Source: an uncultured Paracoccaceae bacterium
GTDB taxonomy: Bacteria > Pseudomonadota > Alphaproteobacteria > Rhodobacterales > Rhodobacteraceae
NCBI GenBank assembly: GCA_947501555.1
Contig: CANMWG010000001.1
Location: 2,542,001 to 2,606,000, forward strand
DNA: 64,000 nucleotides
Direction of reading: 5' to 3'
A program made the translations under genes and the position numbers. Below, piece by piece: positions 44,779-52,878 of this stretch. Numbering within the stretch: the stretch's first letter is position 1; the number at the start of each line of letters is the position of its first letter. The notes beneath the pieces were generated by a model. That model was not told the DNA's origin. It did no database searches and saw only the letters and a program-made list of their open reading frames with translations.

Positions 44779-44865
44779 TGTGACCTTCATTTTGATTATT
44801 TTGTTGAGTATATCCGAAGATGAGTCCTTTTCGGTCCCAAATTTGATTGCATTTTTATAGTTTCT

Positions 44866-44880
44866 TGGGATCTAATCCCA
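44866..44880. promoter_or_regulatory. inverted repeat directly before the Lrp-family gene
   Basis: TGGGAT-CTA-ATCCCA (44866-44880), 6-base arms with a 3-base spacer, ends 2 bases before the ATG of the Lrp/AsnC gene and covers its ribosome-binding region. Either an autoregulatory operator or an RNA hairpin that masks the start. Confidence 0.4.
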
Positions 44881-44882
44881 TC

Positions 44883-45344
44883 ATGACCAATCAGATCGAT
44901 AAAATTGACCGCGCGATCCTTCGCATTCTGCAATCAGATGCCACGCTGTCAGTGGATGACATTGGCGCGGCGGTAAACCTGTCGCGCAACGCCTGCTGGC
45001 GTCGGATCAAGATGATGGAACAAAATGGCGTGATCACCGGACGGGTTGCCCTCGTTGATCCCGCCCAAGTGGGTGCGCCGCTGACCGCGATGGTTTTGAT
45101 CCGGACCAACGCACATGATGCCGCATGGATGGTCGATTTCCAAACCGCCTTGCGCTCTATGCCCGAGGTTGTGGGTGCTTACCGGATGTCCGGGGACTTG
45201 GATTATGTGCTGCGCGTGCGTGTGGCAGACGTTCCGGCCTACGACGCATTTTATAAACGGCTGACATCACGGATTTCTGTCTCGGATATCTCAGCCAGTT
45301 TCGTTATGGAGGAAATCAAGGAAACAACGGCGGTGCCCCTATGA
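44883..45344 (+). CDS. Lrp/AsnC family transcriptional regulator
   Basis: Regulator of 153 residues: winged HTH (DKIDRAILRILQSDATLSVDDIGAAVNLSRNACWRRIKMME) and a C-terminal RAM/effector domain (VVGAYRMSGDLDYVLRVRV). Such proteins sense amino acids. Start at 44883 (MTNQIDKIDRAIL) is the family start. The stop overlaps the next ATG by 4 bases, and an inverted repeat covers its start. Targets are unknown; azlDC, exporters of branched-chain amino acids, is 1.6 kb away and would be a logical candidate. Confidence 0.93.
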   Translation: MTNQIDKIDRAILRILQSDATLSVDDIGAAVNLSRNACWRRIKMMEQNGVITGRVALVDPAQVGAPLTAMVLIRTNAHDAAWMVDFQTALRSMPEVVGAYRMSGDLDYVLRVRVADVPAYDAFYKRLTSRISVSDISASFVMEEIKETTAVPL

Positions 45345-45820
45345 CCAAAACGACGACGCACATCGATACCTCGGCTGAGCTTTTGGAGAATGACATTCTG
45401 CCAAAGATCAAAGAGGTGCATACCGATCCGGACGCGCAATGTGCATCGACTGGGGACTTGCCCAGCGCCTTGACCGAACCGGCCACCAAGAAAAGTGCGG
45501 CCCAATGGGCCTATGAGCGGATCATCATGTATATCCAGAACTTTGAAAAGCAGCTGGATAACAATCATGAGATCGGACTCGGGCTTGCAGGCAGCAATGC
45601 AGGCGTTATCCGAATTGAAGGATTAGGCTATTACGATCCCGATATCATCACCTATTACGGTGTCAACGAAGCGGGGGCAAAGACCCAATTGATCCAACAT
45701 GTCAGCCAGCTAAATGTGACGCTGATCGCCAGCCCCAAACACATCGACCAACCGGAACCAACCCGCATTGGCTTCCGGCTTGCCGCTGGTTTGGACCGTG
45801 ACGCAGACGCGACCACCTGA
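45341..45820 (+). CDS. DUF6173-like protein
   Basis: Cytosolic protein of 159 residues without membrane segments: KSAAQWAYERIIMYIQNFEKQLDNNHEIGLGLAG, then VIRIEGLGYYDPDIITYYG and LIQHVSQLNVTLIASPK. This matches what I recall of DUF6173; function unknown. Coupled to the Lrp-family gene by an ATGA overlap, so it is probably expressed with it. Confidence 0.75.
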   Translation: MTKTTTHIDTSAELLENDILPKIKEVHTDPDAQCASTGDLPSALTEPATKKSAAQWAYERIIMYIQNFEKQLDNNHEIGLGLAGSNAGVIRIEGLGYYDPDIITYYGVNEAGAKTQLIQHVSQLNVTLIASPKHIDQPEPTRIGFRLAAGLDRDADATT

Positions 45821-45887
45821 ACAGGTGACATGGATCGGTTTATCGTCTATGCGATTCCCGAAAACAGAATGACGAAGGAACCCGGCA

Positions 45888-46022
45888 ATGGCTGAGCATA
45901 AACCAGGCGAAATGGATATCACCGTTCAGGAAAAAACCTTTGAAGGTTTCATGAGCATGACCACCAAGGGGACGATTGCGATCATCATCTTCTTGATTTT
46001 CCTCGCTTTGGTCGCCGCATAA
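45888..46022 (+). CDS. aa3-type cytochrome c oxidase subunit IV
   Basis: Tiny single-helix subunit (44 residues) of the aa3 oxidase found in alphaproteobacteria. The frame MAEHKPGEMDI, a short amphipathic part (VQEKTFEGFMSMTTKGT) and one membrane helix (IAIIIFLIFLALVAA) match PF07835 exactly in length and form. GAAGGAA lies 8 bases before the ATG. It stands apart from the main oxidase genes, which is normal for it. Confidence 0.93.
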   Translation: MAEHKPGEMDITVQEKTFEGFMSMTTKGTIAIIIFLIFLALVAA

Positions 46023-46033
46023 GGACACACCCC

Positions 46034-46648
46034 TTGGACCGACGTGGATTTTTGATCGGCCTGCCGCTGGCTTTGTCCGGCTGCGCAGCCCAATCCATTT
46101 GGGCGCCCGATGATGTCATCGCGCGTGCGATATATCGTGACGAAGGCCCGAAGCATCTGACCCTTTACACTATGAAGAACAACGGGTCTGACAACGGCGC
46201 GCATTCCGCCCTGCTGATCAATGCCAGCCAGCGGGTCATGTTTGACCCGGCCGGATCGTGGAAGCAGGAACGGATGCCGGAACGCAATGACGTGCTCTTC
46301 GGCGCCTCACCCGAGCTAGAGCAATATTACGTCAGCTTTCATGCCCGTGTGACATATTACGTGATCGGGCAGTCGGTCGCCGTGCCCGATGAAGTGGCCG
46401 AACAGGCGCTGAACCTTGCCTTGGTCGCGGGTCCCATCTCACAAGCCAATTGCACTCGTTTTACATCCCGTTTGCTGCGGCAATTGCCAGGGTTTGAAAG
46501 AATTCGTCAAACCTGGTTTCCCAACAAGCTGGAAGAAGATTTTGCCAAGTTGCCTGGTGTAGAAACCCGCACCTACCGCGAAAACGACGCTGACGATAAA
46601 TCCGTCGCTGCCGAACAAATCAACGCAGCGCTTAGAGCAGAGCCGTAA
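46034..46648 (+). CDS. exported lipoprotein, possible permuted papain-like fold
   Basis: Protein of 204 residues starting with TTG (46034) after AAGGA. It begins DRRGFLIGLPLALSGCAAQ: a Tat-like RRGFL followed by a lipobox (LSGC). The mature part has GAHSALLI with a candidate catalytic His and NCTRFTSRLL with a candidate Cys, in the His-before-Cys order of permuted NlpC/P60-like peptidases (YiiX, LRAT group). That assignment is inference. The 3' end overlaps the end of the convergent azlD by 17 bases. Common hypothetical in roseobacters next to COX IV. Confidence 0.72.
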   Translation: MDRRGFLIGLPLALSGCAAQSIWAPDDVIARAIYRDEGPKHLTLYTMKNNGSDNGAHSALLINASQRVMFDPAGSWKQERMPERNDVLFGASPELEQYYVSFHARVTYYVIGQSVAVPDEVAEQALNLALVAGPISQANCTRFTSRLLRQLPGFERIRQTWFPNKLEEDFAKLPGVETRTYRENDADDKSVAAEQINAALRAEP

Positions 46649-46967
46649 GCCCTAGACCTGCATAAAGCGTGACGGCACCTGCAACAATCGCCCACAGCAC
46701 ATTGCGCGTCCAGACCCCAACCGCCACGGTTGCCAAGGCCGCCAAAAGACGCAGTGGGTCAGTCACCCCTTCCGTTGCGGTGGGCCACAACACCAAAGGC
46801 GCGACCATGCCGGGCAAGACAGCGACCGGCGTGAACCGCAACAGCCGCAATACAAAGCTGGGCAGCGGACGATCCCCAATCAGCCCCAGGAATGAGAACC
46901 GGATCAGGAAGGTGCCCACCCCTATGATCGCAATGATCAGCCAAATCTCGGCAGCCGAATAGTTCAT
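46632..46967 (-). CDS. azlD: AzlD family small subunit of branched-chain amino acid exporter
   Basis: Small membrane partner of AzlC, 111 residues with about four hydrophobic segments (IWLIIAIIGVGTFLIRFSFL, LRFTPVAVLPGMVAPLVL). The family exports branched-chain amino acids. Overlaps azlC by 4 bases and converges with the lipoprotein gene, sharing 17 bases with it. Confidence 0.9.
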   Translation of the reverse strand: MNYSAAEIWLIIAIIGVGTFLIRFSFLGLIGDRPLPSFVLRLLRFTPVAVLPGMVAPLVLWPTATEGVTDPLRLLAALATVAVGVWTRNVLWAIVAGAVTLYAGLGLTALL

Positions 46968-47698
46968 CGCGCGCGCCTTTCCATCCAGATTTCAACGCAC
47001 GCACCCGTCAGCATTGCGGCGCCCGCCGCAATCAGCAGCCCCGTGCCAGACGGTAGGTCAACCAGTGACAAGGCCACCACAATCGACACCGCAGCCGCGG
47101 CGACATGCGCGATAGACTTCAGCATCGGCGCGACCATTGCCAGGAACATGATCGGCATAATGAAGTCCAACGCCCAGGCTTCGGGAACGGCAGACCCCGC
47201 AAGGGCGCCCACAAGCGTCATACTGACCCAAAACGGCACAATCGGCGTCGCCACCCCAAAGAAGTACGCAACCCTATCGGCCACAGTCATATCTGGCCGC
47301 TTTTCATAGCGCGCGACTGATACGATATAGGTTTGGTCAAAGTTCAGATAAGCGACGAACGCCCGCTGCCACAGTGACGCCGCCCCCAGATAGGGTACGA
47401 GCGCTGCCGAATACATCACCATACGCAAATTGACCGCCAAAGCCGCCAAAAGCACCAAGGCGATGCTGGCGTTTTCAAGCATCATTTGGATCGCCGCAAA
47501 CTGCGCGGCCCCCGCAATTACAAGCACGCTAAACCCCATGGCCTGCGCCAATGTCAGCCCCGCATCCGTGGCGATCACACCAAAGACCGTGGCAAAGGGT
47601 GCCGCCATCAAAATGAATGGCAAGCCGTCCCGACAACCAGCCCAATAGGCCGATTTTGCGGGTGTTTCGTCCGATGTTTTCAGAGTGGAAGTTGTCAT
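46964..47698 (-). CDS. azlC: AzlC family large subunit of branched-chain amino acid exporter
   Basis: Multi-pass membrane protein of 244 residues: GCRDGLPFILMAAPFATVFGVIATDAG, the MGFSVLVIAGAAQFAAI block, NLRMVMYSAALVPYLG, and VGALAGSAVPEAWALDFIMPIMFLA, all of the AzlC pattern. Exports branched-chain amino acids together with AzlD. Divergent from fdhD with a 60-base gap. Confidence 0.93.
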   Translation of the reverse strand: MTTSTLKTSDETPAKSAYWAGCRDGLPFILMAAPFATVFGVIATDAGLTLAQAMGFSVLVIAGAAQFAAIQMMLENASIALVLLAALAVNLRMVMYSAALVPYLGAASLWQRAFVAYLNFDQTYIVSVARYEKRPDMTVADRVAYFFGVATPIVPFWVSMTLVGALAGSAVPEAWALDFIMPIMFLAMVAPMLKSIAHVAAAAVSIVVALSLVDLPSGTGLLIAAGAAMLTGACVEIWMERRAR

Positions 47699-47758
47699 GG
47701 CTTTGCCCTAGCTTGACGCTGTTGCGACAGGCTTAAACCCCAGATGAAGGAATGACAA

Positions 47759-48640
47759 TTGGCGCGTATTGATGACACGTCCAGCTATCTGATTGCCCCT
47801 GATCCGGGCGCGCGACGGTTGACCCGTGCGGTGACCGGAACGGACCAAAATGGCAGTGTCATGGACCTAAATGTGGTCGAAGAACGCCCATTGACCATCT
47901 TTTTGAACGGTCAAGAAATTGTGACCGCCATGACGATTGGGGATTATCCCGCATACCTGGCCTTAGGGTTTTTGCGCAATCAGGGCATGCTGCGCGCTGA
48001 TGATGTGATCAAAGGCGTTGATTACGACGAAGAGCTGGAAACTGTGGTTGTTCGCACCCAGGCGCAGACAACATATGAAGAAAAGCTAAAGAAAAAGACC
48101 CGCACCAGTGGCTGCGCTGTCGGAACGGTCTTTGGCGATATGATGGAAGGGTTAGAAGGCGTCACATTGCCCGATCTGCAAGTCCGCACCTCTGATCTTT
48201 ATGCACTGGCCGCCCAGATCAACCGGACCCCCTCGCTGTACCTAGAGGCCGGTGCGATCCACGGCACGGTCCTATGCCAAGGTGCCCGCCCGTTGGTTTA
48301 CATGGAGGACGTGGGCCGCCACAACGCCGTCGATAAGATTGCCGGATGGATGCTGTCAGAGACAGTCGCTGCTGCGGATAAAACGCTCTACACCACCGGG
48401 CGACTAACATCAGAAATGGTGATTAAGACCGCGCTGATGGGCATTCCAGTGCTGGCATCGCGATCAGGGTTCACGGCTTGGGGGGTTGAGATTGCCCAAC
48501 AGGTTGGGCTGACGTTGATCGGGCGCATGAAAGGGCAGCGATTTGTCTGTTTGGTGGGGGAGGAACGGCTGGTGCGGGATGCTGATCCTGCAATGGTTGC
48601 CGATGAGCCGGACAAGAGCGGTCGGAAGAGCGGCGCATGA
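47759..48640 (+). CDS. fdhD: formate dehydrogenase accessory sulfurtransferase
   Basis: Transfers sulfur to the molybdenum cofactor of formate dehydrogenase, required for its activity. The 293 residues include PLTIFLNGQEIVTAMTIGDYPAYLALGFL, TSGCAVGTVFGD with the functional cysteine near residue 118 (a single Cys rather than CxxC), GALYxxGxIHGTVLC-like GAIHGTVLCQGA, MEDVGRHNAVDKI, and TTGRLTSEMVIKTA. It starts with TTG (47759). First gene of the Mo-cofactor run; the next overlaps by 4 bases. Confidence 0.95.
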   Translation: MARIDDTSSYLIAPDPGARRLTRAVTGTDQNGSVMDLNVVEERPLTIFLNGQEIVTAMTIGDYPAYLALGFLRNQGMLRADDVIKGVDYDEELETVVVRTQAQTTYEEKLKKKTRTSGCAVGTVFGDMMEGLEGVTLPDLQVRTSDLYALAAQINRTPSLYLEAGAIHGTVLCQGARPLVYMEDVGRHNAVDKIAGWMLSETVAAADKTLYTTGRLTSEMVIKTALMGIPVLASRSGFTAWGVEIAQQVGLTLIGRMKGQRFVCLVGEERLVRDADPAMVADEPDKSGRKSGA

Positions 48641-49224
48641 TGCAACCATTGGGCATTATTCTGGCAGGTGGCCAAGCGACCCGCATGGGTGGAGGGGACA
48701 AGGGGCTTTTACCCCTTGGCGACCAAACCATTCTGGGGAACGTCATCGACCGGCTGGAACCGCAGGTGGCCGGGCTCGCGCTGAATGCCAATGGAGACCC
48801 GTCCCGCTTTGCCAATCTCGGCCTGCCCGTCATCGCCGACAGCATTGATGGGTTTGCCGGGCCGTTGTCTGGCGTTCTGGCGGGGCTGGATTGGGCCGCG
48901 ACCCAAAACGCCACCCATATTGTGACAGCCGCCGCTGACACCCCGTTCTTTCCCTGCGATCTGGTCCCACAACTGATGCTCGCCGCCGAGAGCGCAGGAA
49001 CCCAAATCGCCCTTGCCGCCACACCTGACGGGCGGCATCCGACCTTTGGGCTGTGGCCCGTTGCCCTACGTAGTGACCTACGCGCGGCCCTGCATGACGG
49101 ACTGCGCAAAGTGGTTCTTTGGACGGATAAACACGGATGCGCCATGGCCGAATTTCCCTATGACACAGCCTTTTTCAACGTCAACACACCCGACGACCTG
49201 GCAAAAGCGCAGGCGATGCTATGA
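48637..49224 (+). CDS. mobA: molybdenum cofactor guanylyltransferase
   Basis: Adds GMP to molybdopterin to form the MGD cofactor. N-terminal nucleotidyltransferase signature LAGGQATRMGGGDKGLLPLG, then VADS..DGFAGPLSGVLAGL, TAAADTPFFP and the F(F)NVNTPDDLAKA tail; 195 residues as expected. Couples by 4-base overlaps to fdhD and mobB. Confidence 0.95.
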   Translation: MMQPLGIILAGGQATRMGGGDKGLLPLGDQTILGNVIDRLEPQVAGLALNANGDPSRFANLGLPVIADSIDGFAGPLSGVLAGLDWAATQNATHIVTAAADTPFFPCDLVPQLMLAAESAGTQIALAATPDGRHPTFGLWPVALRSDLRAALHDGLRKVVLWTDKHGCAMAEFPYDTAFFNVNTPDDLAKAQAML

Positions 49225-49712
49225 GGGTTTACGGCGTCGTTGGCTTCAAAAATGCAGGTAAAACCGGGCTGATGGAACGGTTGGTGACCGAGATTACCGG
49301 GCGGGGGTTCAGCGTCTCGACCCTGAAACATGCACACCATAATTTCGATATCGACCAACCGGGCAAGGACAGCCATAGACACCGTGAAGCGGGGGCGCAT
49401 CAGGTCCTCTTGGCATCAAAAGCGCGTTGGGCGTTGATGACCGAGTTGCGTGGCAATGACGAACCACCCCTCACCGATCTTCTGACGCGGCTGGACCCCG
49501 TCGATCTGATCTTGGTGGAAGGCTATAAGCGTGACACCCACCCCAAGATCGAGGCCTACCGCGCCCAGACCGGACATCCGGTTCTGGCGCATGACGACCC
49601 GACTGTACGCGCCTTGGCCACAGATACCCCCATTACGACTGACCGGCCCCTCTTTGATCTGAACGACACCAAGGCGATTGCCGATTTCATCCTGTCGGAG
49701 GTTGGGTTGTGA
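49221..49712 (+). CDS. mobB: molybdopterin-guanine dinucleotide biosynthesis adaptor protein
   Basis: GTP-binding partner of MobA, 163 residues: Walker A GFKNAGKTGLMERLV (an unusual NAGKT form), STLKHAHHNFDIDQPGKDS, and DLILVEGYKRDTHPKIE. Assists GTP use in MGD synthesis. Overlaps by 4 bases with both neighbours. Confidence 0.94.
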   Translation: MRVYGVVGFKNAGKTGLMERLVTEITGRGFSVSTLKHAHHNFDIDQPGKDSHRHREAGAHQVLLASKARWALMTELRGNDEPPLTDLLTRLDPVDLILVEGYKRDTHPKIEAYRAQTGHPVLAHDDPTVRALATDTPITTDRPLFDLNDTKAIADFILSEVGL

Positions 49713-51808
49713 CCTTTGATACGTTTCTCATGGTCGATTGGTCCGGCGGGAATGATCGGGGACCCACCCCCAAAAAGGATGCCATTTGGGTTTGTGCTGC
49801 GCGAGATGGGACAGTAGATGAGCCCGTTTACTTGCGAAACCGGCAGGTTGCCGAAGAATGGATCACCACTTTCCTAGCCACCGAATGCGCCGCCGGGCGG
49901 CGCGTCTTGGCGGGGTTTGATTTTGCTTTTGGGTATCCTACGGGCTTTGGCAAAATTCTGACAGGCAGCGATGATCCCTTCGCGATCTGGAACTGGTTCG
50001 CCGATAGGGTCGAGGACGCGTCCGACAGCAACAATCGCTTTGACCTCGCAGGCCAAATCAACGCGCTTTTTCCGGGAGTGGGTCCCTTCTGGGGCAACGG
50101 GTTGAAACGCGACATCGCCAATTTGCCGCGCAAGGGATTGAACCGAGCAGGCCACGGTTTGCCCGAAAAACGCCAAGCCGAGGAGCAAGCGACAGGCGCG
50201 TTCCCGGTCTGGCAGCTATCGGGTGCCGGGGCGGTCGGCTCGCAGGTGATCATGGGGCTGCCCGTCTTGTCGCGCTTGCGCAAACACTTCCGCGATGAAT
50301 TAAAGGTTTGGCCATTTGAAGCCTTGGACCAGCCTATCGCCATCGTGGAAATCTGGCCGTCTTTGATTGCCAAAGCTGTGGCCGCAACTCAGCCCCTTGA
50401 ACGGATCAAAGACGCCCATCAGGTTTGGCTTCTCGCCCAGACACTGTCGCGCCTTGACCCAGAAAAACTTAGTGAAATGCTGGATGTCCCGGTCAATTTG
50501 GAAGGGTCGATCTTTGGCATCGATCACGTCGACATGTTGACCGAAACCGCCCTTAGCACCGACACACCGCCACTGCGCAATGATTGTTTTGCAATGCCCC
50601 AAGGTGCCTATTGGACGCCTGTCGAAGACGCATTGACCCATCTAAAATTGCATCTCACTGCGGTCACCGGCACAGAAACCTTACCCCTCACCCAGGCTGT
50701 GGGCCGTTTTTTGGCCGCACCGGTCACCGCCAAACGCGCACATCCGCCAGCAGCCAACGCCGCCGTGGACGGCTACGGCTTCGCCGGACCCGCCCCCAAG
50801 GGGTTGCAAACCATGCCTTTGGTGGCCGGCCGAGCGGTGGCAGGGGCACCCTATCCGCAGGCTGTCCCCACAGGCCATGCGATCCGGATCTTGACCGGGG
50901 CAAATTTGCCCGATGGCGTTGACACAGTGGTTTTGCAAGAAGATGTGGCTGCAAAGCCAACTGAAATTGCATTTCATGGTCCGCTCAAGAAGGGTGCGAA
51001 CGCGCGTGATGCCGGTGAAGACATGGTCGCTGGACAAGCCATCCTCAACGTCGGGCGCAAACTGACACCCGCTGACCTAGGGACAATGGCCGCCGTTGGT
51101 GTGGGTGATGCGACTGTCAGACAACAGCTGCACGTCGGCATTCTATCCACCGGGGATGAGCTACGCGAGGCAGGCAGCAAAGCGGACGATGGCCAAATAT
51201 ACGACGCCAACCGGCCGATGCTGGGGGCGTTGATTGCCGATTGGGGGCACGCGGTCGTGGATCTTGGCCGCGCACCTGATGACCGATCAAAATTGGCGCA
51301 AATACTGGATGACGGGACGGCGCGCTGTGATGTCATTCTTGCCTCCGGCGGCGCCTCGGCGGGGGACGAAGACCATATGTCGGCGCTTCTCAAAGACAGT
51401 GGTGCTTTCGCGCTCTGGCGGATTGCTATGAAACCGGGACGGCCTTTGGCGCTGGGATTGTGGAACCAAAAACCAGTGTTTGGGCTGCCCGGCAACCCGG
51501 TAGCGGCCATGGTCTGCGCGATGGTTTTTGCGGCCCCTGCTCTGCAGTTGTTGGCGGGTGGAGCATGGCAAACAGCGCAAAGCTTCCAAATCCCGGCGGC
51601 TTTCACAAAGTCAAAAAAGGCCGGACGACGCGAATATTTGCGGGCTCGGGTCTCCGATGGCAAGGCTGAAGTGTTTGCATCCGAAGGATCAGGTCGGGTC
51701 TCGGGGTTAAGCTGGGCCACTGGGCTGATTGAACTCGGAGATGAGGCGCTGACAATTAACCATGGGGACCTTGTCACTTTCATCCCTTTCAGTAGTTTCG
51801 CCTTATGA
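49709..51808 (+). CDS. fusion of RNase H-like (DUF429-like) domain with molybdopterin molybdenumtransferase MoeA
   Basis: A 699-residue two-domain protein. Residues about 300-699 are MoeA, which inserts molybdate into adenylylated molybdopterin: AVGRFLAAPVTAKRAHPP, AAVDGYGF, GDTVVLQED-like VDTVVLQEDV, GILSTGDEL, IYDANRPML, LASGGASAGDEDH, KPGRPLALG, GLPGNPVAA. Residues 1-290 form a separate domain with VDWSGG at residue 9, AGFDFAFGYP near 69, VEIWPSLIAK near 214 and KDAHQVWLLAQ near 234, a pattern like the acid-residue order of RNase H-like DUF429 proteins. A nuclease-like domain joined to MoeA is unusual; function of the fusion unknown. Overlaps mobB and the GNAT gene by 4 bases each. Confidence 0.88.
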   Translation: MTFDTFLMVDWSGGNDRGPTPKKDAIWVCAARDGTVDEPVYLRNRQVAEEWITTFLATECAAGRRVLAGFDFAFGYPTGFGKILTGSDDPFAIWNWFADRVEDASDSNNRFDLAGQINALFPGVGPFWGNGLKRDIANLPRKGLNRAGHGLPEKRQAEEQATGAFPVWQLSGAGAVGSQVIMGLPVLSRLRKHFRDELKVWPFEALDQPIAIVEIWPSLIAKAVAATQPLERIKDAHQVWLLAQTLSRLDPEKLSEMLDVPVNLEGSIFGIDHVDMLTETALSTDTPPLRNDCFAMPQGAYWTPVEDALTHLKLHLTAVTGTETLPLTQAVGRFLAAPVTAKRAHPPAANAAVDGYGFAGPAPKGLQTMPLVAGRAVAGAPYPQAVPTGHAIRILTGANLPDGVDTVVLQEDVAAKPTEIAFHGPLKKGANARDAGEDMVAGQAILNVGRKLTPADLGTMAAVGVGDATVRQQLHVGILSTGDELREAGSKADDGQIYDANRPMLGALIADWGHAVVDLGRAPDDRSKLAQILDDGTARCDVILASGGASAGDEDHMSALLKDSGAFALWRIAMKPGRPLALGLWNQKPVFGLPGNPVAAMVCAMVFAAPALQLLAGGAWQTAQSFQIPAAFTKSKKAGRREYLRARVSDGKAEVFASEGSGRVSGLSWATGLIELGDEALTINHGDLVTFIPFSSFAL

Positions 51809-52395
51809 AAATCACTGTGGGCATACCAGAGGCAAACCGGGGCGAGGCCGCATCCCTTTATTGGGAAGCGTTCGGCGAAAAGCTGGGTTTTGTACTGGGC
51901 CCCAAGTATCGGGCGCTGATCTTCATCACGAGCGTGCTGCGGGGCGATCATGGGATTTGCGCGTATGACGACAATGGGCGTCTTTTGGGGGTGGCAGGGT
52001 TCAAAACGCCGCAGGGGGCACTCGTGGGCGGCAGCTTTACAGATTTGCGCCGGGTTTACGGCTGGGTCGGTGCGGCGATCAGAATTTGGCTGCTCGGTGT
52101 ATTGGAAAATGACACGGAAAACGACCGCTTCCTAATGGATGGGATTTTTGTAGCCCCCGAGGCCCGTGGACGCGGCGTCGGCACAGCCCTACTGGATGCG
52201 GTCTGCAAGGAGGCAAAAGAACGTGGGTTTCGTGAAGTTAGGCTTGATGTGATTGACACGAACCCAAGGGCGCGGGCTCTCTATCTGCATGAAGGCTTTG
52301 AAGAGGTCGCGACACATCATCTCGGGCTATTCCGGCATGCCTTCGGTTTTAGCGCTGCAACGACGATGGTCCGGGACATCTATAACACAGATTAG
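51805..52395 (+). CDS. GNAT family N-acetyltransferase in the Mo-cofactor run
   Basis: Acetyltransferase of 196 residues with DGIFVAPEARGRGVGTALLDAVCKEAKERG (acetyl-CoA loop RGRGVG) and VIDTNPRARALYLHEGFEEV. It starts in an ATGA overlap with the MoeA fusion gene, so it belongs to the same run, though a link of acetylation with molybdenum cofactor is unproven. Substrate unknown. Confidence 0.88.
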   Translation: MKITVGIPEANRGEAASLYWEAFGEKLGFVLGPKYRALIFITSVLRGDHGICAYDDNGRLLGVAGFKTPQGALVGGSFTDLRRVYGWVGAAIRIWLLGVLENDTENDRFLMDGIFVAPEARGRGVGTALLDAVCKEAKERGFREVRLDVIDTNPRARALYLHEGFEEVATHHLGLFRHAFGFSAATTMVRDIYNTD

Positions 52396-52494
52396 CATCT
52401 GGCCCATCAAGCTACGTCTCATTTGACGGCACCAACCAATCCCAAGCCGGTAATTGGTCCTATTTTCCTGATGTAAATCGCGTCTTGCAAAAAA

Positions 52495-52512
52495 ATGAAC
52501 CGATCAGTTCAT
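52495..52512. promoter_or_regulatory. operator-like palindrome A (TetR candidate site)
   Basis: ATGAAC-CGATCA-GTTCAT, 6-base arms. Its core TGAACCGATCAGTTCA differs from palindrome C ahead of the TetR gene (TGAACTGGTCAGTTTA) at only three positions, all transitions. 69 bases upstream of the secreted-peptide ATG. Confidence 0.55.
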
Positions 52513-52528
52513 TTTCTCTTGAAATCTA

Positions 52529-52545
52529 AACTAAACAGTTTAGTT
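52529..52545. promoter_or_regulatory. operator-like palindrome B (TetR candidate site)
   Basis: AACTAAA-CAG-TTTAGTT, 7-base arms. Shares AACT-NNN-CAGTTTA with palindrome C; both A and B precede the 62-residue secreted peptide. Confidence 0.5.
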
Positions 52546-52581
52546 AAGTTGTCATGGATCAATAGACCGAAAGAACACGCC

Positions 52582-52770
52582 ATGAACCGCATACTTTTTG
52601 CCCTTACAATCGCAGCCGGCCTCAGCGTCGCAGCGCCCGTGGCCGCCATGTCATTCCAGTTCAGCCTGCCAACGCTGACGTACCCGCCTCAGCCCACGCC
52701 TGAAACGACGCAAGGCTGTGCTGACCTGACCACAGACACCGGCGCCACTTGCACCACCCCCGCGCAGTAG
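52582..52770 (+). CDS. small secreted peptide (62 residues)
   Basis: Signal peptide of about 22 residues (ILFALTIAAGLSVAAPVAA) then 40 residues rich in Pro, Thr and Gln with two cysteines (QGCADLTTDTGATCTTPAQ), enough for one disulfide. Family not recognised. A longer frame from 52495 lacks a ribosome site and runs through the operators, so 52582 is the start. It lies in the same direction as a TetR gene, separated by a hairpin, and its promoter region carries two palindromes that match one before the TetR gene. Confidence 0.65.
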   Translation: MNRILFALTIAAGLSVAAPVAAMSFQFSLPTLTYPPQPTPETTQGCADLTTDTGATCTTPAQ

Positions 52771-52777
52771 GCGCTAA

Positions 52778-52816
52778 GGCGATGGGACGCCCTGTCCCCC
52801 TGATGGTCCCATCGCC
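52778..52816 (+). terminator. terminator after the secreted peptide gene
   Basis: GGCGATGGGAC (52778-52788) and GTCCCATCGCC (52806-52816) form a perfect 11-base stem with a 17-base loop, 8 bases after the peptide stop. There is no long T run, so it may be only partly effective. Confidence 0.6.
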
Positions 52817-52835
52817 GCATTATCCTTGCCCGAAG

Positions 52836-52851
52836 TGAACTGGTCAGTTTA
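52836..52851. promoter_or_regulatory. operator-like palindrome C before the TetR gene
   Basis: TGAACTGGTCAGTTTA; its inner AACTG-GT-CAGTT is a perfect inverted repeat (52838-52849). Very close to palindrome A, suggesting the TetR protein regulates itself and the secreted peptide. Confidence 0.55.
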
Positions 52852-52878
52852 TAAGGGTCGCCTAACCGGGAGGACGCG

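Noticed and set aside
52495..52581. Longer start for the secreted peptide
   Set aside because: It would place the operator palindromes in coding sequence and spoil the signal peptide.
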